Source: DASSUW01 sp963849695
GTDB taxonomy: Bacteria; Actinomycetota; Thermoleophilia; Solirubrobacterales; Solirubrobacteraceae
Length of the DNA stretch: 64,000 nt
Assembly (NCBI GenBank): GCA_963849695.1
Contig: CAWKIT010000031.1
Span: 114,649-178,648 of the forward strand
Direction of reading: 5' to 3'
Numbering within the stretch: position 1 is the stretch's first letter; the number at the start of each line of letters is the position of its first letter. Below the pieces are notes generated by a model that ran no database searches, was not told the DNA's origin, and saw only the letters and a program-made list of their open reading frames with translations. Shown in pieces: positions 9,151 to 17,649 of this stretch. The translations under genes and the position numbers were made by a program.

Positions 9151-10277
9151 CGGTCCAGCACCGGATCGCGCTGCTCGACTGGCTGGCGTGCGCCTTCGGC
9201 GGGCGTTCGCAGCGCGCCACGCGGGCGGCACGGGCCGCCGGCGACGGGACGCTCGAGCGTGTGGCATGGCTCGGCACCGCGGGCCACGTGCTCGACTTCG
9301 ACGACACGTACCTGCCCGGCATCGCGCATCTGAGCGCTCCGACCGCGCCGGCGGCGATCGTGCTTGCGGCGGAGCTCGACCGCAGCGTCGGCGACGTGCT
9401 CGACGCCTATGCGGCCGGTTTCGAGGCGATGGGAGCCTTGAGCCGGTCGCACGACCTGTACGCGGGCGGCTGGCACCCCACCGCGGTGTGCGGTGCCGTG
9501 GGCGCGGCGCACGCGGCCGCGCGGCTGCTCGGGCTGGACGAGGAGCGCACCGGCGCCGCCGAGCGGCTGGCCCTGCTGCGAGCCGGCGGGCTGCGCGCCG
9601 CCTTCGGGTCCGACGGCAAGTCGCTCCAGGTCGGACTCGCGGCGGCCACCGGCGTCCACGCCGCGCGGATCGCGGCCGGCGGAGCCGCGATCACCGCCGA
9701 CGTGCTCGGCCACGAGGCCGGGTTCGAGGCCGCGTTCGGGCCCGACCGGGCGGCGGGCGCGTCGCCGGCCGTCGACGACAACTGGATCAAGCCGTGGCCG
9801 TGCTGCCTGATGAGCCACAGCGCGGTGCAGGCGGCCGCCGAGGCGCGCGAGGCGCTCGCCGGCTCGGCCGCTCCGATCGAGGTCACCGTCCATCCCGTCG
9901 CGCGCCGCGCCGCCGCCTACGACGAGGTCGCCGACGGGCTGCAGGCGAAGTTCTCGATCCCGTACCTGGTTGCGTACGTGGTCTTGCGCGGCGAGCCCGA
10001 GCCGGCGAGCTTCGACGGCGTCGACCCGGAGGTGCAGGCGCTGGCGCGCGAGCGCGTGCGGGTGGCGACCGACCCGGATCTGCGAGAGGCCGAGGCCGTG
10101 CTCGCGCTCGGCGGCGATGAGGTCGCGCGCGTGCCTGCCTCGCGCGGGTCGCCGGAGCGGCCGCTGGGCGAAGCCGAGCTTGCGGCCAAGTGCGAGCGGC
10201 TGGCCGGCGACCGGCTCGACGGCCTGCTCGACGACCCCGACGCGCCGGCTCAGCGGCTGCTCGCCGCGCTCGACTGA
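9147..10277 (+). CDS. MmgE/PrpD family protein
   Basis: A 376-residue protein. Family features include the opening LLDWLACAFGG, the HVLDFDDTY block that in PrpD marks the start of the catalytic pocket, GGWHPTAVCGAVGAAHAAARLLGL, FGSDGKSLQVGLAA and KPWPCCLMSHSAVQAA. PrpD is 2-methylcitrate dehydratase; other members dehydrate or isomerise related acids. At 376 residues it is shorter than typical PrpD (about 450-480). No prpB or prpC neighbour is present, so a role in propionate breakdown is not supported by context. It is the last gene of the ABC transporter operon, with an ATGA overlap to the DoxX gene. Confidence 0.82.
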   Translation: MTVQHRIALLDWLACAFGGRSQRATRAARAAGDGTLERVAWLGTAGHVLDFDDTYLPGIAHLSAPTAPAAIVLAAELDRSVGDVLDAYAAGFEAMGALSRSHDLYAGGWHPTAVCGAVGAAHAAARLLGLDEERTGAAERLALLRAGGLRAAFGSDGKSLQVGLAAATGVHAARIAAGGAAITADVLGHEAGFEAAFGPDRAAGASPAVDDNWIKPWPCCLMSHSAVQAAAEAREALAGSAAPIEVTVHPVARRAAAYDEVADGLQAKFSIPYLVAYVVLRGEPEPASFDGVDPEVQALARERVRVATDPDLREAEAVLALGGDEVARVPASRGSPERPLGEAELAAKCERLAGDRLDGLLDDPDAPAQRLLAALD

Positions 10278-10385
10278 AGGAGCGCCGGCACGGCGGCGTG
10301 CAGCACCGGGTTGGCGGCGATCGCGCCGCGGCATCGGCCGACGGCATCGTGCCAGCGCGAGGCCATCGAGCATGCCTCACCGTAC

Positions 10386-10464
10386 GGGGGCACGGTCCCC
10401 AACGCGCGGCGGGTAAGGGGGACTGTCCCCCTTAGCGCCTGAGGGGGGTCAGACCCCCCTCAGG
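10386..10464. terminator. Three tandem GC-rich hairpins between convergent genes
   Basis: Three palindromes follow one another between the + operon and the - MFS gene. The first is GGGG/CCCC around 10386-10400. The second has arms TAAGGGGGA and TCCCCCTTA (10414-10434, three-base loop). The third has 12-bp arms CCTGAGGGGGGT and ACCCCCCTCAGG (10438-10464, three-base loop). They probably serve as a bidirectional terminator. There is no strong T run, and the serial layout also fits a REP-type repeat. Confidence 0.55.
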
Positions 10465-10476
10465 CCGGTTGAGGGC

Positions 10477-11934
10477 TCAGGCGATGGCGGGAGTCGGGTC
10501 GAGCTCGCCGCGCTGGGCGGCCTCGGCGTGCTCGCGCGAGGCGCGCCCCGAGACCAGGATCATCGCCAGGACCGCTCCCGCGATCGCGAGGCCGGCGCCG
10601 ACGATGAAGGCGGCCTGGAAGCCCTCGGTGAGGGCCACCGCCTGCGAGGCGCCGCTCGTGAACGCGTCGTTCGTGCGGCTGTTGGCGACCGTGGCGAGGA
10701 TCGCCAGCCCGAGCGCGCCGCCGATCTGCTGCGAGGTGTTGATCAGCCCGGAGGCGAGCCCGGCCTCGTGAGCCTCCACGCCGCTCACCGCTGCCACGGT
10801 CATCGACACGAACGCGAAACCGAGGCCGGCGGCCGCGAGCAGCGACGGGAACAGGATGTCGCCGACGTAGGTGCCGTCGGGGTCCACCTGCGAGAACCAC
10901 ACCAGCCCCGCGGCGGTGATGAACAGGCCCACGACCAGCACCGGCTTGAAGCCGAAGCGCGTCACGAGGGGCGCGCTGGCGCCCGCGGTGATGATGATCC
11001 CGACCGCCAGCGGGAGGTAGGCGAGCCCGGCCTCGAGGGCCGAGAACCCGAGCACCTGCTGCATGTACAGCGAGATGAAGAAGAACATCGAGAACAGCGC
11101 CGCCGCGATCAGCACCGCCGACACGTTGATGCCGGTGATCGTGCGGATCCGGAAGATGCCGGGGAACGGCATCAGCGGCGCCTTCGAGCGGCGCTCGATG
11201 AAGTAGAACCCCGCGATCAGCGCGAGCGAGATGGCGCCGAGCCCGATCGTCTGGGTCGAGCCCCAGCCGGCGTTCGCGGCGTCGACCAGCGTGTAGACCA
11301 GCAGCGACAGACCGGCGGTGATCGAGATCGCGCCCGCGAAGTCGAAGTGGCGAGCGCCTTCGGTGCGGGACTCGGGCAGCAGCCGTGGCGCGATCATGGC
11401 GGCGGCGATGCCCACCGGCACGTTCACGAACAGCACCCATTCCCAGCCGGCCCACTCGGTGAGCATGCCGCCGAGCAGGACGCCGACGGCGCCGCCGGAG
11501 CCGGCCACGGCGCCCCATACACCCATCGCCTTGTTGCGCTCCGCGCCCTCGGCGAAGAGGACGGTCACGAGCGACAGAGCGGCCGGTGACAGCAGCGCGG
11601 CACCGAGGCCCTGGACGGCGCGGGCGGCGATCAGCATGCCCTCACTCTGGGCGAGGCCGCCGGCCAGCGAGGCGATCGCGAACACGACGAGGCCGATCAT
11701 GAACAGCCGGCGTCGACCGAGGAGGTCGGCCATCCGGCCGCCGAGCAGCAGGAAGCCGCCGAACACCAGGACGTAGGCGTTGACGACCCACGACAGGTTC
11801 TCCTGCGAGAAGTTGAGGTCGGCCCCGATCGACGGGAGCGCGACGTTGACGATCGAGGCGTCGAGGATGACGACGAACTGCGCCGCCGCGAGCAGCGCAA
11901 GGGCGAGCCACTTATTCGTAGCGGTGGAAGACAT
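10477..11934 (-). CDS. MFS drug-efflux transporter, DHA2 (14-helix) family
   Basis: A 485-residue membrane protein with the DHA2/EmrB-QacA signatures: an N-terminal ALALLAAAQFVVILDASIVN, then WVVNAYVLVFGGFLLLGGRM, the motif A-like GRMADLLGRRRLF, and motif C-like GSGGAVGVLLGGMLTEW. Fourteen helices fit the length. These proteins export cationic or amphipathic compounds using the proton gradient. The gene is divergent from the TetR regulator at 12074, with 139 bases between them; this is the usual repressor/pump arrangement. The substrate is unknown. Confidence 0.92.
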   Translation of the reverse strand: MSSTATNKWLALALLAAAQFVVILDASIVNVALPSIGADLNFSQENLSWVVNAYVLVFGGFLLLGGRMADLLGRRRLFMIGLVVFAIASLAGGLAQSEGMLIAARAVQGLGAALLSPAALSLVTVLFAEGAERNKAMGVWGAVAGSGGAVGVLLGGMLTEWAGWEWVLFVNVPVGIAAAMIAPRLLPESRTEGARHFDFAGAISITAGLSLLVYTLVDAANAGWGSTQTIGLGAISLALIAGFYFIERRSKAPLMPFPGIFRIRTITGINVSAVLIAAALFSMFFFISLYMQQVLGFSALEAGLAYLPLAVGIIITAGASAPLVTRFGFKPVLVVGLFITAAGLVWFSQVDPDGTYVGDILFPSLLAAAGLGFAFVSMTVAAVSGVEAHEAGLASGLINTSQQIGGALGLAILATVANSRTNDAFTSGASQAVALTEGFQAAFIVGAGLAIAGAVLAMILVSGRASREHAEAAQRGELDPTPAIA

Positions 11935-12073
11935 TGGGGAGCTCCTGGGGAGGATGGAAGCTTGCGCCCTGGCGAACCAAGCCAGGTATGAGATGTGGAA
12001 GCTGAATTCCGGTTTCGGTTACGGTACCATACGGAATCCAGGTTCCGCTTTCAACCCCTGAATTCACACTCCG
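11935..12073. promoter_or_regulatory. Divergent promoter/operator region of the MFS and TetR genes
   Basis: The 139 bases between the two start codons are clearly AT-richer than their surroundings, as expected for a promoter. Two similar blocks occur, GAATTCCGGTTTCGG near 12004 and GAATCCAGGTTCCGC near 12036. A short palindrome containing GGTACC lies between them. These are candidate TetR binding sites, judged only from position and repetition. Confidence 0.45.
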
Positions 12074-12664
12074 ATGACAACTCTCGACAAGCCGCTCCGC
12101 GCCGACGCCCGCCGCAACCGCGAGAAGGTGCTCGCCGCCGCCCGCGCGGTATTCGCCGAGCAGGGTGTCGATGCTCAGATGGACGACGTCGCGCGCCGCG
12201 CCGACGTCGGTGTGGGCACCGTGTACCGGCACTTCCCCACCAAGGAGGCGCTGCTCACCGCCCTCAGCGACGAGCTGTTCGCGGTCGTGGCGGTGTACGT
12301 GCGCACGCTGCTGACACTCGACGACCCGTGGGAGGCGTTCACCCGCGCGATGTGGTTCGGGGCCGAGAAGACCGCAGGCGACCGGGCCTTCTCCGAGATC
12401 CTCGCCGAGACGCGCGGGATGCCGCCCCGCACCTGTCCCGGCAAGGCGGACCTGTTCGTGACGACCGGCGAGCTGATGGACCGCTGCAAGGCCGCGGGCA
12501 AGATGCGGCCGGACGCGATGGTCGACGACATCGGGCTGATGATGTGCGGGGTCGGCAGCGCCAGCCAGATGGAGCACCCGGTGCCGGACGCCTGGCGCCG
12601 GCACCTCGCGATCATGCTCGACGGCCTGCGCGCCGACGCCGCCGGCAGCACGCTGCACACCTGA
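12074..12664 (+). CDS. TetR-family transcriptional regulator
   Basis: A 196-residue protein. The N-terminal helix-turn-helix reads NREKVLAAARAVFAEQG, MDDVARRADVGVGTVYRHF and PTKEALLTAL (about residues 14-62), the standard TetR DNA-binding fold. The remainder is a variable helical ligand domain containing two cysteines and a histidine-poor core. Divergence from the DHA2 pump points to repression of that pump and of itself, relieved by a transported compound; this is inferred from arrangement. Confidence 0.9.
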   Translation: MTTLDKPLRADARRNREKVLAAARAVFAEQGVDAQMDDVARRADVGVGTVYRHFPTKEALLTALSDELFAVVAVYVRTLLTLDDPWEAFTRAMWFGAEKTAGDRAFSEILAETRGMPPRTCPGKADLFVTTGELMDRCKAAGKMRPDAMVDDIGLMMCGVGSASQMEHPVPDAWRRHLAIMLDGLRADAAGSTLHT

Positions 12665-12686
12665 CCGGGGTCCTATCGTGTGGCGC

Positions 12687-14507
12687 ATGACCGCGCCAGA
12701 CGTCACCGATCCCGATCTCCAGTCCGTCGCCTGGGACCTCGACCCACTGCTCGACGGAGGCGCGGACGACCCCGACGCCGCCGTAACCGGAATGGTCGCC
12801 GAGGCCCAGAAGCGCGCCGACGCGTTCGCCGCCGCCCACGCCGGCAAGGTCGCCGAGATCGACGGTCCCGGGCTCGTGGCCGCCATGCACGAGCTCGAGG
12901 CGATCCAGGACCTGCTCGGCCGCGCCGGCTCCTACGCGATGCTGAGCTTCTCGTTCGACACCGCCGATCCCGCGCGCGGCGCGCTGCTCCAGAAGCTGCA
13001 GGAGGGCGCGACGGGGATCGAGACCACGATGCTGTTCTTCGAGCTCGAGTGGGCAGCCCTCGACGACGGGCGCGCAGAGGAGCTGCTGGCCGCCGACGGG
13101 CTCGACTTCGCCCGCCACCACCTGCGCACCGCCCGCCGCTACCGGCCGCACCTGCTCACCGAGCCGGAGGAGAAGATCCTCGCCGAGAAGGCGCTCACCG
13201 GCAGCACGGCGTGGACGCGGCTGTTCGAGGAGCAGGCCTCCGCCATCACCGTCGACCTCGAGGACGCCGACGAGCCCGTCTCGCTCGAGGTCGCGCTCTC
13301 GCGGCTGTTCGCGCCCGATCGCGACGTCCGCCGCTACGCCGCCGAGCGCGTGACCGCGGCGCTCGAGCCCGGCCTGCGCACGCGCGGCTACGTGCTCAAC
13401 ACCCTGCTCGCCGACAAGATGGTCGACGACCGCCTGCGCAACTACCCGCACTGGCTGGCCAGCCGCAATCTCTCCAACGAGGCGTCCGACGAGTCGGTCG
13501 AGGCGCTGATCTCGGCGGTCCGCGCGCGCTACGAGCTGCCGCGCCGCTGGTACCGCCTGAAGGCACGGCTGCTGGGGCTCGACAAGCTGGCCGACTACGA
13601 CCGGATGGCGGCCGTCACGCAGGAGCAGGAGAACGTCGAGTGGTCGCGCGCGAAGGAGACCGTGCTCGACTCCTACCGCGCGTTCTCCGGAGAGCTGGGG
13701 GCGCTCGTGCAGCGCTTCTTCGACGAGTCGTGGATCGACGCGCCGGTGCGGCCGAACAAGCGCGGCGGGGCGTTCTGCGCCTACACGGTGCCGTCCTCGC
13801 ACCCCTACGTGCTCCTGAACTACACGTCCACGCGGCGCGACGTGCTGACGCTCGCGCACGAGCTCGGCCACGGCGTCCACGCCGCGCTCGGCGCGCGCCA
13901 GGGCATCTTCCACATGGCCACGCCGCTGACGATGGCGGAGACCGCGAGCGTGTTCGGCGAGACCCTCGTGTTCGGGCGGCTGCTCGACGAGGCCGAGACG
14001 CCGGAGTCGCGACTCTCGCTGCTCGCCGAGAGCATCGAGGGGTCGATCGCGACCGTCTTCCGCCAGGTGGCGATGAACCGCTTCGAGCACCTCGCCCACA
14101 CCGAGCGGCGCGAGCGCGGCGAGCTGGCGGTCAACCGCATCGGCGAGCTGTGGGCCGAGTCGCAGACCGAGCTGCTGGGCGACGCCGTCGAGGTGACCGA
14201 CGGCTACCGCTCGTGGTGGTCGTACGTGCCCCACTTCATCGCCACCCCCGGCTACGTCTACGCGTACGCCTACGGGCAGCTGCTGGCGCTGGCGGTGTAC
14301 GGCCGCTACGAGGAGGAGGGCGAGGGCTTCGTGCCCGCCTACCTCGAGCTGCTCGGCGCCGGCGGCTCGCGCAGCCCCGAGGAGCTGGGGCAGATCGTCG
14401 GCGTCGACCTCGCCGACCCCGGCTTCTGGGACCGCGGATTGGACCTCGTCGAGCGCCAGCTCGACGATGCGGAGGCGGCCGCGCGCGAAGCGGGCAGGAT
14501 TTCGTAG
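12687..14507 (+). CDS. M3-family oligoendopeptidase (PepF-like)
   Basis: A protein of about 606 residues with the zinc-metallopeptidase motif HELGH (H391 to H395) in LTLAHELGHGVHAALG, followed by a downstream glutamate in the MAETASVFGETL block that supplies the third ligand in this family. The C-terminal PGYVYAYAYGQLLAL stretch is typical of PepF. PepF enzymes cut short peptides in the cytoplasm. No signal peptide is present. An in-frame GTG at 12678 is an alternative start; the ATG was preferred because ribosome-binding sequence is weak for both. It begins 22 bases after the TetR gene. Confidence 0.9.
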   Translation: MTAPDVTDPDLQSVAWDLDPLLDGGADDPDAAVTGMVAEAQKRADAFAAAHAGKVAEIDGPGLVAAMHELEAIQDLLGRAGSYAMLSFSFDTADPARGALLQKLQEGATGIETTMLFFELEWAALDDGRAEELLAADGLDFARHHLRTARRYRPHLLTEPEEKILAEKALTGSTAWTRLFEEQASAITVDLEDADEPVSLEVALSRLFAPDRDVRRYAAERVTAALEPGLRTRGYVLNTLLADKMVDDRLRNYPHWLASRNLSNEASDESVEALISAVRARYELPRRWYRLKARLLGLDKLADYDRMAAVTQEQENVEWSRAKETVLDSYRAFSGELGALVQRFFDESWIDAPVRPNKRGGAFCAYTVPSSHPYVLLNYTSTRRDVLTLAHELGHGVHAALGARQGIFHMATPLTMAETASVFGETLVFGRLLDEAETPESRLSLLAESIEGSIATVFRQVAMNRFEHLAHTERRERGELAVNRIGELWAESQTELLGDAVEVTDGYRSWWSYVPHFIATPGYVYAYAYGQLLALAVYGRYEEEGEGFVPAYLELLGAGGSRSPEELGQIVGVDLADPGFWDRGLDLVERQLDDAEAAAREAGRIS

Positions 14508-14514
14508 GGGCCCC

Positions 14515-14555
14515 GCCCAACGGCCGATTCCGTGTGGAGCGATCGCCCGTTGGGC
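14515..14555. terminator. Bidirectional terminator hairpin
   Basis: Arms GCCCAACGG (14515-14523) and CCGTTGGGC (14547-14555) form a perfect 9-bp stem between the convergent PepF and Asp-box lipoprotein genes. Flanking GGGG and CCCC can extend the stem. No strong T run is present. Confidence 0.6.
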
Positions 14556-14559
14556 ACCC

Positions 14560-15465
14560 CTAGCCGCCGCCCTTGATCTGGTCGGTGAAGGTCTCGCCGC
14601 CGTCGTCGGACGCCTTCAGCGTGCCGTCGATCAGCGCCACGTAGACCTTCCCGTCCTCGCCGGCGGTCATCGCCTGCGGCTCGCCGCCGGTCGAGCCGCG
14701 GTCCTCCCAGTTCTCGCCCCCGTCGGTGCTGACCTTGACCGGCCCGCCGGGGTCGACCCGGTACAGCTCGCCGCTGTCGGCCCACGCGAAGCGGACGTTC
14801 GGCGTCGGGTCGTGCTGGCGCCAGCTGCCGCCGCCGTCGGTCGAGATGAAGATGCCGCGCTCGGTGGCTCCGATCCAGCGCTGCGGGTCGTCGGGGTCCA
14901 CTTCGAGACTGACGAGCGGCATCGGCGCCGCTTTCGTCTCCCATTTCTTGCCGTCGTCGCCGGAGACGAGCACCTGCGCCTGCTGGAACAGCGCCGCCAC
15001 GATGTCGTCGCCGGCCGGCTCGATGGCGTGGAAGTCGGCGGTGCCGAGCTCGGACACCGAGGACCACGTCTTGCCGGCGTCCTCGGACCGGATCAGCCCG
15101 AGCGCGGGCGGCAGCGCCTCACCCGCCGCCGGGTGCCCGGAGCCGAGCAGCTCGTCGGGACCGTCGAAGCGCACCACGAGCGACTCCGAGACCTTCCCGT
15201 TGCCGTCCGGCGTCTTGAGCGTGCCGGTGATCTTCTCCGGCTTCGACGCCCCCTCCGGGATCCGGAACAGGCCGGTGTTGGTGGCCATGTAGAGCGTCGA
15301 GTCGGCCGGGTTGACGGTGAGCGAGCCGATGATCGGCGGGTCGCCGTCGGGGTCGACCCACGGCACCGCGAGGCCATCGGCCGCGCCCTCGGCGGAGCCG
15401 CCGTCGTCGCCGCCGCAGCCGCCCAGCGCCACCGCCAGCAGCCCGAGCGCCACCCATCGCCTCAC
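14560..15465 (-). CDS. Asp-box (BNR/sortilin-like) beta-propeller lipoprotein
   Basis: A 301-residue protein with a GTG start and lipoprotein signal (VRRWVALGLLAVALGGCGG). The mature part has repeated Asp-box motifs: SEDAGKTW, SGDDGKKWE, STDGGGSW, STDGGENW and SDDGGETF. These are the turns of a beta-propeller as in BNR or sortilin domains. Such proteins bind or cleave glycans, or serve as surface scaffolds; no catalytic residues can be assigned here. The start overlaps the M20 peptidase stop (GTGA), so it follows that gene in an operon. Confidence 0.85.
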   Translation of the reverse strand: MRRWVALGLLAVALGGCGGDDGGSAEGAADGLAVPWVDPDGDPPIIGSLTVNPADSTLYMATNTGLFRIPEGASKPEKITGTLKTPDGNGKVSESLVVRFDGPDELLGSGHPAAGEALPPALGLIRSEDAGKTWSSVSELGTADFHAIEPAGDDIVAALFQQAQVLVSGDDGKKWETKAAPMPLVSLEVDPDDPQRWIGATERGIFISTDGGGSWRQHDPTPNVRFAWADSGELYRVDPGGPVKVSTDGGENWEDRGSTGGEPQAMTAGEDGKVYVALIDGTLKASDDGGETFTDQIKGGG

Positions 15466-16724
15466 GCGTCCCCCTCCAGCACGGCCGACGATGGTAGCCG
15501 GAGCATCGCGCGCACCAGGACGCGCGCCACCGCCACCAGCTCGCCGGTCGCGACCCACTCGTCGACCGCGTGCGCGCGCTCGATGCCGGTCGTTCCCGCC
15601 ATCACGCACGGGATCCCGCGGGCAGTGAACAGGCGCATGTCAGCGCCCCACGGGACGCCGGCCCGGACGGGCTCGCCGCCGCGCTCGTCAGCGAGCGCCC
15701 CCGCCACAAGGCTCACCCACGGGTGCGTGGCGGGCGTCTCGGCCGGGTGGTAGGCGCCGCCGGTCCAGCGCACCTCGGCGGGCGCCTCGCCGTCGTCGAG
15801 CGCCGCCGCCAGCACGGTCTCGAGCAGCGCGCGCGTCTCGGCCGGGTCGGCGCCGACCGGTACGCCGATCCGGCCCTCGAACTCGACCCGGTCGGGCACC
15901 TGGCTCGACCACTCGCCGCCGCTCACGCGCCCGACGAGCAACGGGTAGGGCAGCTCGAGCTCGCGCATCAGCGGGTGCTCGACCGCGGCGTTGACGCGCC
16001 GCTCGAGCGCCTGCAGCGCATGGTGCGCGCGCACGTAGCGGTCGATCGCCGAGCAGCCCTCGAGCCGGTGGGCGGCGTGGGCGGCGCGGCCGGGGATCAC
16101 GCAGCGGAAGGTGAGCGCGCCCGCCTGCGCGCAGACGACGCGAAAGGCGGTCGGCTCGGGAATCAGCGCGGCGTCGAATTCGGCGTCGCGCTCGAGGGCC
16201 GCGAAGGTTCCGAGCCCGCCGTCCTCTTCCGACGCGACCGCCTGGAGGACGACCGTCGGCGCAGCGCCGGCGACGGTGCGGACGGCGGCGAGCGCGTGTA
16301 GCGCGGCGACGACCGCGCCCTTCATGTCGACCGCGCCGCGGCCGTACACCCGCCCGTCCTCGAGCGCGCCCGACCACGGCCCGTGGCGCCACGGCGCCGT
16401 ACCGGCGCCGACGACGTCCACGTGCCCGTTGAGGCACAGCCGGCCGGGCGCGCCGCCGTTCAGGGCCACGGTGAGTCCCCACAGTTCCTCGCGCGGCGCC
16501 TCCTCGCCGGGATGGTCGGGCTGCGCCCGCAGGGCAGGGAGGTCGTATTGGTGGAGGTCGGGATCAAGGCCATGGGCCGCGGCCAGATCGGCCAATGTCT
16601 CGAGCGCCGCGCGCTCCTGGCCGGTCGCGCTCGGAACGCGCAGGAAAGCAGCGGCGTCGCCTACGAGCGCCGCGGGGTCGAGCGCCGAGAGCGCGGCTTG
16701 TTCGGCGTGGCCGGTTGCGTTCAC
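15462..16724 (-). CDS. M20-family metallopeptidase (ArgE/DapE type)
   Basis: A 420-residue protein with the M20 di-zinc motifs: CLNGHVDVVG (H-x-D), YGRGAVDMKG (bridging aspartate), ASEEDGGLG (base and ligand glutamates), and a C-terminal histidine in GIERAHAVDEW. The family includes acetylornithine deacetylase, succinyl-diaminopimelate desuccinylase and carboxypeptidases; the context gives no arginine or lysine genes, so the substrate is open. The GTG at 16724 was chosen because a GGGA ribosome-binding block sits about eight bases upstream and longer versions add unrelated sequence. Confidence 0.85.
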   Translation of the reverse strand: MNATGHAEQAALSALDPAALVGDAAAFLRVPSATGQERAALETLADLAAAHGLDPDLHQYDLPALRAQPDHPGEEAPREELWGLTVALNGGAPGRLCLNGHVDVVGAGTAPWRHGPWSGALEDGRVYGRGAVDMKGAVVAALHALAAVRTVAGAAPTVVLQAVASEEDGGLGTFAALERDAEFDAALIPEPTAFRVVCAQAGALTFRCVIPGRAAHAAHRLEGCSAIDRYVRAHHALQALERRVNAAVEHPLMRELELPYPLLVGRVSGGEWSSQVPDRVEFEGRIGVPVGADPAETRALLETVLAAALDDGEAPAEVRWTGGAYHPAETPATHPWVSLVAGALADERGGEPVRAGVPWGADMRLFTARGIPCVMAGTTGIERAHAVDEWVATGELVAVARVLVRAMLRLPSSAVLEGDA

Positions 16725-16790
16725 AACTATCCCTTCGGGGAGTAGGCGCGGGCAGCGCGCCTTCTTACGCTGGCAGTCTGACCTGGGCCG

Positions 16791-16830
16791 AGGTGGGACC
16801 CGCCCCGCCCGCCAGGGACGGGTCCCACCT
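16791..16830. terminator. Long hairpin downstream of the methyltransferase gene
   Basis: Perfect 12-base arms AGGTGGGACCCG (16791-16802) and CGGGTCCCACCT (16819-16830) with a 16-base loop lie in the gap between the minus-strand methyltransferase and M20 genes. It probably ends the upstream minus-strand transcript. There is no T run. Confidence 0.5.
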
Positions 16831-16871
16831 GGGCTCGGGTCACCAGCCACCGCGCGTGGGCGTGGCGGCGA

Positions 16872-16967
16872 TCAGCGCCGCTGTGCCAGCGGGACGTAAG
16901 CCAAGAGCGCCCACGCGCCGTCCGGCGGCGGAAACGCGAGCGCGAGCGCCAGGCACGCTTCAGCCAT
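16872..16967 (-). CDS. Possible 31-residue small protein coupled to the methyltransferase gene
   Basis: The ATG lies inside the last codons of the methyltransferase gene, overlapping its stop by eight bases, and the reading frame runs 31 codons to TGA. The product, beginning MAEACLALALAFPPPDGAW, has a mixed, protein-like composition with a hydrophobic stretch, unlike shadow frames in this GC-rich DNA. No homologue is recognised. It may be chance. Confidence 0.25.
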   Translation of the reverse strand: MAEACLALALAFPPPDGAWALLAYVPLAQRR

Positions 16968-17598
16968 CGGCTCTCGACCGCAGCCGGTGGACGGCGCCGT
17001 TGACGAGCTCCGGGGAGCGCGTCGACGTGATCTCCCAGCTCCGCGCGGCCGCGTCGAGGAACGGCGCGGCGGGCGGGCGGCCGGGGTCGGCGAGCCAGAC
17101 CACGCGGGTCAGGCGCGGCAGCAGCTCGAGCAGCAGGTCGGCGTTTCGGCGCTCGTAGAGGACGTCGGAGGCGAGCACGAGGTCCCACGGCGCTTGCGCG
17201 AGGAGCGGCTCGGGCTCGGTCCACGAGCACACCAGGGTGTCCAGGCCGGCGCCGTTGCGCTCGGCGTTCGCGCCCGTGAGCTCGACGGCTTCGGTGGACC
17301 AGTCGGTGGCGAGCACGCGGCCGCCGGCGAGCGCCGCGGCGATGCTCGGCAGCCCGAGCCCGCAGCCGAGCTCCAAAGTGCGGGCCCCGCGCAGAGCGCG
17401 GCCGGCGATCGCGCGGGCGAGCGCGAGCGAGCTCGGCCACAGCTCGGCCCAGTACGGCAGGAACTCCTCGCGCTCGAACGCCTCCTCGTCGAGCAGCGCC
17501 TCGCTGTCGCGCGGGCGCAGCAGCCGCAGGTCGCGGCCGTCGACCGCGACGACCTCCTCGACCAGGTCCGTCGGCTCACGCGGAGTGCTCATCGACAT
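16960..17598 (-). CDS. Class I SAM-dependent methyltransferase (Methyltransf_16 / METTL type)
   Basis: A 212-residue protein. Motif I is LELGCGLGLPSIAAALAGG, followed by an acidic ribose-binding residue in VLATDWS and the motif DLVLASDVLYERRN. The PYWAELWPSSLALAR block upstream of motif I is characteristic of the Methyltransf_16 group, which methylates lysines in proteins such as translation factors or small amines. The substrate is unknown. The start could be either of two ATGs two codons apart (17598 or 17592). It is divergent from the LacI gene. Confidence 0.82.
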   Translation of the reverse strand: MSMSTPREPTDLVEEVVAVDGRDLRLLRPRDSEALLDEEAFEREEFLPYWAELWPSSLALARAIAGRALRGARTLELGCGLGLPSIAAALAGGRVLATDWSTEAVELTGANAERNGAGLDTLVCSWTEPEPLLAQAPWDLVLASDVLYERRNADLLLELLPRLTRVVWLADPGRPPAAPFLDAAARSWEITSTRSPELVNGAVHRLRSRADG

Positions 17599-17602
17599 GG
17601 TT

Positions 17603-17630
17603 GTATCCGGGACATCGCTCGAACGGATAC
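17603..17630. promoter_or_regulatory. Inverted repeat between methyltransferase and LacI genes
   Basis: Perfect 7-base arms GTATCCG (17603-17609) and CGGATAC (17624-17630) sit in the short divergent gap. Position suggests an operator for the adjacent LacI-type regulator, possibly controlling both genes. Confidence 0.4.
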
Positions 17631-17649
17631 TCGAGTCACGAGCGTCGAC

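Noticed and set aside
10254..10366. A minus-strand frame of about 37 codons starting MASRWHDAVGRCRG in the gap after the MmgE/PrpD gene
   Set aside because: Composition is protein-like but it overlaps the 3' end of a well-supported gene, is short, and has no ribosome-binding site or family match.
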